Under the pieces are notes generated by a model that ran no database searches, was not told the DNA's origin, and saw only the letters and a list, made by a program, of their open reading frames with translations. 64,000 nucleotides of DNA from Dendrolimus kikuchii (lineage: Eukaryota > Arthropoda > Insecta > Lepidoptera > Lasiocampidae): assembly GCA_019925095.2 (NCBI GenBank), contig CM034398.1:7021001-7085000 (forward strand), given 5' to 3'. Below are positions 57,142 through 64,000 of this stretch, one piece after another. The translations under genes were made by a program, and so were the position numbers. Within the stretch, counting starts at the first letter, position 1. Each line of letters starts with the position of its first letter.

Positions 57142-60100
57142 GGCTGGGCCACTCGGGGCTAGGAGGCGAGTCCGCAGCAGCTGCCAGCGGTGATCTCACC
57201 TCGTCCTCTGTCTCAGAGGCACTTAACACTGCTACCTGCTTAATTGACTGCATCACTACGAACCATTGTTACTTAGTCTATAATTGAAACAATATGCAAT
57301 CTGTGAAAATAAGTATAATGCTAGGTGGATATTGTAGAAAATTATTCTATTTATAATAATTATCTGATGTCTAATGTTTCTGTAATATTATGTGTTCCAT
57401 GTGTAATTAAGGATAATTGTTACTCCAATATTGATACTGTTACCGAACCAATGCAATGTAATCACTCCACCTCAATGGCGGCGGAGAACACAAATAAATT
57501 TGGTGCTTTTAAGCGAGTTGAAGAGGAGAATGAGAGTCAGCGAGTTAGTGTAAAAATGGTAGATAATAATATTTATAATATAGACTTTGTTGATAGTATC
57601 CAACAAAACCAAATGATTGGCGATACGCCTAAATACTGCATTCCTTTAAAGATTAACGCCATAACAGTCCAGGGTATCTCATACAGTGACCCGTATTTCA
57701 GTAGCTTTAACTTAAAGTATAAGATGGCGTTGCGAGCGCCAAAGTATATGAACAAGTCTGATTACGCTTTTAAATCCTCAGTTTGTAATATACGAGATGA
57801 ACATTGCGAGACGCAACTACTAAACGAAAAGTCTGCTCATAATATGATATGCATAACGAAAACTCGAATGATTACTAATGACGACGCGTCAATAAGAACG
57901 TACCATGACAATAATGTATCGGGTAGCGAATGTGCGGCCGGAGAGGCTTCAAGGGGAACGTTTGCGAACGGCGAGCTTACTTTCGACGCACTGTTGAAAC
58001 TGGTAAAGCAGGAGGGTCGCATCGTGAAGGCTATGAAGGGAGACCGCGACAGCTGGGGGGTGCCGCGCTGTTTGCGCCTCCGCGGCGGCGGCGAGAGCTC
58101 CCTCAATGCGACCACTGGCTGGGGCAGCCCGCCCGCCTCTAATAACAATGGTAAGTCTTCACTTGCCCCTTTGGGTATGATAAACGTGCCAGTACGCGTA
58201 CTTATGGCTCGGCTAACTCTTTCGCCCTTATATTGTCATGATGAGTACGTGAACTTTCAGAAGCGAAGAAAGTCGTCGAACCATAATTACGCGTACTTGC
58301 TCATGTTAAGTATATCACCTGCTTTTCAAATACCGGCAAACACTTAAAAATTAGCTTTTTTTTGTACCATACATTAGTCCTAATTCCATCAATTAGGTTT
58401 AAAAATTCTTAAAATATCAATCAAATACCCCTTCAAGCTCCTAAATCACTTTCATTCCTTAGCGTAAGTTGAGTTGCAATTATTTAAACTTAATGTTTTA
58501 GCGCTAATTTCTCAATCACCAGATAAAAGTTATTAAAAAATTAATAAATAAATGTCGTGGAAGGCCACGGCACACCTTCCATGATCAAATTGATCGTGTA
58601 CTAGCGGAGGGTGAGGTCAGGAGCCTTAAGAAGAGACGAGTGTGCATGACAAGAGTTATGAATGTCAAAGAAGCAAGTGAGGTGTGTAAGAATGGGCCTA
58701 AATGACGCTCTGTTGTTCGTGCCTACCCCGCAAGGGAACTGGCGTGAAGTTATGTATGTATGTAAAAAATAAATTTTTGTATGAATAATGGTAATTTTAT
58801 TGACAGATACTTTTATTTGATGAACGAAAAATCGGACCTTAGTCTCATTCAATTTACCTTGACATTATGTCTAAGAAACTTAAAAGAAAGCTGAATAGTT
58901 TGAATATAAATTCGGGTATTCGAAAAGACTTTTCTTAAATGGGCGTTGTTATTTCAAGGATGTTATGCATACTGTTCGGGCCAGCTACAGTCGTATATTG
59001 CTGTGTCAGCGTTTTATGCCGACACGTGCATTTTATTTCTACTATATTATATATAACTATACTATAATAACGGAGCATTATTATAAAACGCCAACTTAGG
59101 AAGTCGGTCTACTACGCACAGATCTATGCATAAGATGATATCGTCAAAATTAAAATGGGTTTACGAATACACGAAGCATCAAAGAGTCGCGCGATGTGTC
59201 AATTTTTCCAAATTTATCATATCAGACATCACTTGTTCTAGAACAGTGCTTTTCAATCTCTTTGAATACGCGACCCCTTTACAGATTGAAAAATTTTGGC
59301 GACCCCCTTGGGCCATAGACAGCCAAAAAGTTAGTAATTTAAATAACTACCTTTTTGTCTTTCTCTATTTTGTTACCTATATTCATTATTACGGCGCATA
59401 TAGTCTACAAAAAGCTGCTGAGCTTAGAAAGTACCTAAGTTGAGGTATAAACTTAAATTGCCTTTTCCCTTTTGACGGCGACCTCCCGAGCAAGGCTCTG
59501 CGACTCCCCTAGGGGTCGCGACCCACAGATTGAAAAACACTGTGCTAGAAGATCTTAATTTACTAATAAAAGCGGTTCCTTTCCCCAAAATATATCCATA
59601 ATTCACTGAGTTTATTACGAAGAAACATAATGTGTGTTTAGAAATAAACTTCTACATGATTTATTCATTTTATGCAATGAAATCAGTTTGTATAAAACGT
59701 AGATACCTACTAAAACTGTACAAGTTAAACGGCACTGGACTTCAAATGATTTGAGGTATTTGGCATGAAAATGTGTAATGCCGAGGCGGGTCAAATTAAT
59801 TAAGCAGGCAATAGTTTATGATTGTTTATTTTAAATAGCGGCTTTTTCCTTTGTCAGCTGGTAATTGGGGCGGCAATTCCAGTGGCCAAACAAATAATGG
59901 AACAAACAATACTCAACAATGGAATAACACGGCTCAGCGCCCGCCGACTTCTCAAGCAGACAGTAAGTTGTTTTATATACCAACAATGATGTCATGCTAT
60001 TAGAATTTCGCATTGATTGTCTAACGATAATTATAAATGGTAATTAGAAAGTATGCATCTCGATCTTGTACTGATTTTCTGTCTAGGTGTTTTGAGTTTT

Positions 60101-62415
60101 GGGATTGTTTCTTGCAGTGAACAGCAATAAGGGTAATAGCAACCAAATGCCGCCGACTAGCGCGGCGTCCGCTCAGAATTGGCAAAGTTCCCCACCGAAC
60201 ATGCCAAATTCTCAGCCCAACAATAATGGTGCACCTACAACGAATGGTTAGTCCCAATTTGCAATGAGATTAATGCAATCGATATCTATTTTTGAACGCA
60301 TACACTTTCTAAAATTGATTTTTTATTTCAAGGTACAAATAATCCAGGAAATGGAAATAATGGGAACAATCCCGCAAATCCTAGCGCCAGTACCAATGGC
60401 CCTACAGCTGGGAACGGAACGAATGGCAATAATACAAATAGCACGTCATCGGCCAAGATTGAACAACTTAACTCAATGAGAGAAGCTCTCTTCAGTCAGG
60501 ATGGTTGGGGAGGAGTAAGTGTTGTGGTTTTACATAATTTGTCTGAAAAATTATAGAGTAAGTATTAAAATGATTATTAAAATACATATTATTTATTATA
60601 GCAACATGTCAACCAAGATACAAATTGGGATGTGCCTGGATCTCCTGAACCAGGAGCAAAAGTGGAACCTACTGCTGGTGGACCACCTGCGTGGAAGCCA
60701 AACGTTAACAATGGCGCGTTTCTTGGGACTGACCTTTGGGAAGCGAACCTTAGAAACGGTGGCCAACCGCCGCCGCAGCCCGCCGCGAAAACTCCATGGG
60801 GTCATACGCCTACGACTAATATCGGGGGGACGTGGGGAGAAGACGACGATGTCGCCGATTCAACCAATATGTGGACCGGCCCACCACCACCGCAACAATG
60901 GCCGGCGGGCCCACCCCAGCATGCCCAACAGTGGGGAGTGCCCAAGAAAGACGACTGGAACGCGTGGGGTGAGCCCCATAGGGCGGCCGATCCTAGGCTG
61001 GACCCACACCGTACGCCCGACCCACGCCAACAACCCTCCGACCCGCGACACGACTTACGGGGCGGAATTTCGGGCCGACTTAACGGCGACATGTGGAGCC
61101 AGCACCATGCGGGCGGACCGAATAAGATCATGCCATCCGGCGCAGTGAACCAGTGGGGCGCCCAAGGGCCTAAGGATGCGATCAAAGCGACTGGTTGGGA
61201 GGAGCCTTCGCCACCTGCTGTAAGGCGTGCTCCCGGTGGCTTTGACGATGGAACTGCTTTGTGGGCGCAACGCACGGGGGGGATGGGCATGGCGGGTCGG
61301 GGCGGCCCTCAGGGTCCTCCCGCACCTCAACGCATCCCACCCACGCCCACCAAGCCAGACGCCGTGTGGGGATCACACGCACAACGCAACGGCTGGGACG
61401 ACCCTCACTCGGCTGGCTGGCCGGATCGGGAGGCACCCGCGTGGCCCGACGCATCCGGCCCCGGGCTTTGGCCCGTGCCCAAGGCCAAACCCACAGGCCC
61501 CGGCGGGGGGTGGCCCGACGACATTGGAGAATGGGGCGGGCCCAAACCGCCTCAACAACAACCTCTTGCCAAGCAACTGCCCAAAGAAATGGTGTGGAAT
61601 AGCAAGCAGTTCAGGTGCGTTAGTTACTTCTTGAACCACGATCGAAAGTTTATTTTAATTTAATTGTCTTTTTGAAAACGTCACATTTCCAATTTTAGAA
61701 TAAAACAATAAAATCTAAATAGCTAACCAATATTACATATCTTTGCATGTGTTTTAGTTATGTCATATTAAACTAGTGTTTAAGTCAGTCTCATATAGCA
61801 AATGGCAGATAAAAATGTTAAGAAACTTGGCCAATATTTTGGAATGAAAATGTTAGGTTTTGATTAAATATTTTGGAAAAGTCTGGTTTTGATAAAATCT
61901 TCCTTAAAACTATTGTTGTGAAACAAAACAAGGGAGACTAATTTTCTTAGAATGTTAAGTGTTGTTTTGTTCTGAGCTCGCAATTTCGTAGTCATATCTA
62001 GTTTGAGAAAATGGTGTTTTTGATAGGGTTTTACTTATTTGCTTAAATAAATTAAACCTTTTTTGTACTTTAAACAAAAACCAAAGAAATTTTCAAAAGT
62101 GGAAATGTGGGGTTTTTATTTTCACCTCATAATTTGTTTTATAATTATGTGGCGCAGGTTCCTAGTGGAGATGGGTTTCAAGAAGGAGGAGGCCGAGGCG
62201 GCGTTGCGCAGCCGCGACATGAACGCCGAGGAGGCGTTGGAGCTGCTGGCGAGCGCGCGCGGCGACTCGTGGCGGCGCGACGAGCCCTTCGGGCACCACG
62301 CGGCGTTCCAAGCGCCGCCCTCCGTGCCCTCGGTCTCGCCGGCCGTCGTGCAGAAACTACTTAACCAACCCCCACCGCAACCAGTGCAACATCACCAGTC
62401 GTACAATCCCAATAG
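57142..62415 (+). CDS. gw: gawky / GW182 (TNRC6), Argonaute-binding miRNA-silencing scaffold; 5' part, continues past window
   Basis: Coding exons: 57475 (proposed ATG)-58150, 59858-59962, 60118-60246, 60333-60514, 60602-61614, 62158-62415; all GT-AG with consistent phases, 787 complete codons so far. GW182 binds Argonaute through W-containing motifs and recruits deadenylases in P bodies. Seen here: GWGSPP and GNWGGN repeats; an Asn/Gly/Pro-rich linker; MREALFSQDGWGGQHVNQD, the most conserved motif of insect gw; SWGHTP-like TPWGHTPTTNIGGTWGEDDD; GISGRLNGDMW; GWEEPSPP; and a UBA domain. The bases from 57142 (acceptor TTTTTGTAG) to 57474 are taken as leader, with a stop at 57285. The start is uncertain: 57475 (TCAATGGCG context), 57367, or a distal start at MREALF as in some insect isoforms. 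Confidence 0.9.
58555..58770 (+). mobile_element. 3' tail of non-LTR retrotransposon (family of 33476-34153), + strand
   Basis: GTCGTGGAAGGCCACGGCAC, ACAAGAGTTATGAATGTCAA, GGGAACTGGCGTGAAGTTAT and a TATG-repeat tail. It corresponds to the final 60 codons and tail of the element at 33476. 5'-truncated, in the gw intron 58151-59857. Confidence 0.82.
59244..59542. mobile_element. hAT-type MITE, 299 bp
   Basis: Terminal inverted repeat CAGTGCTTTTCAATCT / AGATTGAAAAACACTG, with GCGACCCC/GGGGTCGCGACCC just inside. It is flanked by 8-bp sequences TTCTAGAA (59236-59243) and TGCTAGAA (59543-59550), one mismatch, as expected for a hAT target duplication. Confidence 0.85.
60470..61614 (+). other. gw: Argonaute-binding GW-repeat region of gw
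   Basis: Starting at SMREALFSQDGWG (60474) and running through the 1013-base exon 60602-61614, this region contains many WG/GW/W-acid pairs (DTNWDVP, DLWEANL, TPWGHTP, GTWGEDDD, QQWGVPK, NAWGEPH, NQWGAQG, GWEEPSP, AVWGSHA, GWDDPHS, GEWGGPK). These tryptophans are the known contact points for Argonaute. The exon is GC-rich compared with its AT-rich introns. Confidence 0.9.
61615..62157. other. gw: gw intron, no other feature seen
   Basis: AT-rich intron with a good donor (TTCAG/GTGCGT) and an acceptor (GGCGCAG/GTTCC). No repeat recognised. Confidence 0.6.
62158..62310 (+). other. gw: UBA domain of gw
   Basis: FLVEMGFKKEEAEAALRSRD followed by NAEEALELLAS has the MGF loop and the three-helix spacing of a UBA domain, at its expected place after the N-terminal GW repeats. 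The DSWRRDEPFG segment that follows is also shared with fly gw. Whether insect gw UBA binds ubiquitin is not shown by sequence. Confidence 0.88.
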
Positions 62416-62453
62416 GTCAGCTTTTATTACAACAAAATTCGCGCGTTTTTTTT

Positions 62454-62673
62454 TCTCACAAAGAGCGTTACGGCCGCGTGGAGGGAGTAGAAAGTATATC
62501 GCGCGGTGAGAGGCGGCATATGTTAGAGTAGACTTGATGTTTTTTTGAAGTGGAACTTCTATATAGACGGGGTGTTAAGATTTTTCTGTCACGAAAAAGC
62601 GTTACGGCCGCGTGGAGAAGCGGCATAAATTTTGACTAGACGTAGTGAGAGGCGGCATAATTTTAGAGTAGAC
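62454..62673. repeat. Two-copy direct repeat with GCGTTACGGCCGCGTGGAG core
   Basis: Copy 1 (62454-62533) and copy 2 (62586-62673) share GCGTTACGGCCGCGTGGAG, GTGAGAGGCGGCATA and TTAGAGTAGACT in the same order. Unit length about 80-88 bases, separated by 52. It lies directly after the donor of gw exon 62158-62415. Nature unknown. Confidence 0.75.
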
Positions 62674-62837
62674 TATGGATGCGTTTTTGGTTCCGTATCA
62701 AATTCAGTTTTTTTGTTTGATAAAATAAAATGTTTAAAAAATGCATTCATTAAAATGTACCTAACCTAACCAAATCATAATTTGCAGTAAACCTGCGAAA
62801 AATCGAAATGTGTGCTGGGACACATAGTAGAAGTGAA

Positions 62838-63068
62838 ACCTCAACAGACAAGTGGAAAAACGAATGGCAATGGATAAGTGGAAAAACGAATCGCAACAAA
62901 ATTTTAAGTTAAAGGTTTACGAGCAGATTGTTAATGTACTTGTCCAATTTGGAAACCTGCCTGTAAAATTTCAAGTTAATATTTTGTTGCGATATGATTT
63001 GCCACTTGTCCGCTGTCATTCGTTTTTCCACTTTTTTGTTGTGATTCGTTTTTCCACTTGTCCGTTTT
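62838..63068. repeat. Foldback repeat built of GTGGAAAAACGAAT units
   Basis: The left arm has two direct copies of AAGTGGAAAAACGAATSGCAA (about 62848 and 62876); the right arm has two inverted copies ending near 63041 and 63060 (ATTCGTTTTTCCACTT). TTTTGTTGCGAT and ATCGCAACAAAA-like words also pair. It could be a MITE with duplicated ends. Confidence 0.7.
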
Positions 63069-63307
63069 TTTAATTGTCTTTATTCTATAAATATTTCGGT
63101 AACTCAAAAATTGACATCTTTCTCAACAATCAACCCGTCTCTTATTGAGACTGCATGTACTCCTATACCCATAATTTATTACGTGTAGTTTAAGAATGAT
63201 TTTCTGCTCTCACAATTCAGACACCAATAAAACTTAATGATTTTTTTATTTAAGACACAAAAACCGTACACATTGCTTAAAATTGTATATATTTCCATCA
63301 AAATGGA

Positions 63308-63465
63308 AAATTAAACTTCGTTTTAACAGTGTTAAATGCGAGTTTAATTATTTTATATTTTAATATTTATAGTGTTTCAGCCAGTTTTTAATTTTCCAGA
63401 ACCAAATAAAAAATCATTTCACATCGCGCTTAAACCGTTAAACCAGTTTTATTTATGTGTACCTA
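63308..63465. mobile_element. 'AATTAAAACTACG' family, diverged full-length copy
   Basis: ATTAAACTTCGTTTTAACAG near the left and CGCTTAAACCGTTAAACCAG near the right are inverted, with the same organisation as 1646-1762 but a longer centre. Confidence 0.5.
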
Positions 63466-63509
63466 TGAGAACTATACTACGCGCGAATTGCAAATATCTT
63501 ACGCCCATA

Positions 63510-63660
63510 GCTGGATATTAACTCGTTAATCCGTTAATCGTTAATTAACGAAGTTAATATTTCGAGTAAAGAATTAACTTTTAAGTTAGCTTAAAAATAT
63601 GTTAACGGACTCGTTAACTTCCGTTAAATTTCCCAAACTCCGTTAATCGTTAATCCAGCA
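63510..63660. repeat. CGTTAAT-rich tract beside hAT remnant
   Basis: Many direct and inverted CGTTAAT/ATTAACG words (CTCGTTAATCCGTTAATCGT and later repeats) form a low-complexity, self-complementary block just before the hAT transposase remnant. It may be an element end or a separate insertion. Confidence 0.55.
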
Positions 63661-63900
63661 ACAAATCTTTAAAGAGCAAAGCTCAAAGACTCGTTAAATG
63701 ATGCGGCATTCCTCGGGGAACAGATAATCGCTAATCTGTTTTTTAAATATAATACTGCTATACCCTCAAGCGCTGCGGTTGAACGTCTTTTCTCCACGGA
63801 CAAGGATATACTACAGCCGAAACGAGCCTCGCTTTCAGACGAGAACTTCAACATATTAATGTTTATGAAGGGGAATATTCATATTATGCCAGATGACTAA
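63661..63900 (+). pseudogene. hAT transposase C-terminal dimerisation domain remnant
   Basis: The + frame ending in TAA at 63898-63900 reads FFKYNTAIPSSAAVERLFST, then KDILQPKRASLSDENFN and ILMFMKGN. This is the conserved hAT C-terminal motif. The upstream catalytic part is absent, so it is a fragment. The 61-codon frame on the opposite strand is antisense. Confidence 0.85.
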
Positions 63901-64000
63901 ATTGACAGATAAATTGGACGGGTTAGTATCGTTTCGTCTAAGATGTAAGTGGTCTATGTAGCTATTCGTCTAAATAGCAATTGGTCATTATATTACTATC

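Noticed and set aside
60596..61639. Multiple long Pro/Arg-rich frames on both strands
   Set aside because: Shadows of the GC-rich gw exon 60602-61614.
1..64000. CRISPR array, bacterial operon, riboswitch or phage signals
   Set aside because: None seen; gene structure and repeats are those of an insect nuclear genome.

Overview
This window is AT-rich nuclear DNA from an insect, most likely a moth or butterfly (Lepidoptera). It has small exons with GT-AG introns, no bacterial-style gene packing, and a dense load of interspersed repeats: tRNA-derived SINEs, Helitron-like elements ending in CTAG, several LINE clades (R1, Jockey-like, RTE-like), hAT remains and many inverted-repeat elements (MITEs). 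The order-level call is an inference from the repeat mix; the species cannot be named from sequence alone.

Three conserved eukaryotic genes are supported. (1) On the + strand, 844-22993 holds the last 16 coding exons (806 codons plus stop, all splice phases consistent) of a UBE2O homologue, the large hybrid E2/E3 ubiquitin-conjugating enzyme. Its 5' exons lie left of the window. (2) On the - strand, 49402 down to 36560 holds a complete five-exon TMEM104 homologue (507 aa), a multi-pass membrane protein of the amino-acid transporter superfamily. (3) On the + strand, from about 57475 past the right edge, lies gawky/GW182 (TNRC6), the Argonaute-binding scaffold of miRNA silencing. The visible part covers a long N-terminal region, the Argonaute-binding GW repeats and the UBA domain; the Q-rich, RRM and C-terminal silencing parts are off the window. 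Likely untranslated 5' exons of gw sit at 54355-54454 and 57142 onward.

Layout: 1-23100 UBE2O with repeat-filled introns; 23100-36500 an intergenic region between convergent genes, holding only mobile-element remains and microsatellites; 36500-49402 TMEM104, with a decayed RTE-like LINE in intron 1 and a solo LTR nested in a Helitron-like repeat in intron 4; 49403-53300 the divergent TMEM104/gw spacer with Helitron and R1-clade LINE debris; 53300-64000 gw with introns holding a hAT MITE, a LINE tail, foldback repeats and a hAT transposase remnant. The three genes have no evident shared pathway, although UBE2O and gw both carry ubiquitin-related modules (UBC and UBA).

I found no CRISPR array, operon, genuine tRNA/rRNA gene or plausible new multi-gene system. 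The most interesting signals are nested transposon insertions with readable target-site duplications, an exon-like island inside UBE2O, the poorly conserved N-terminal exon of gw, and unexplained duplicated and foldback sequences in the gw introns.
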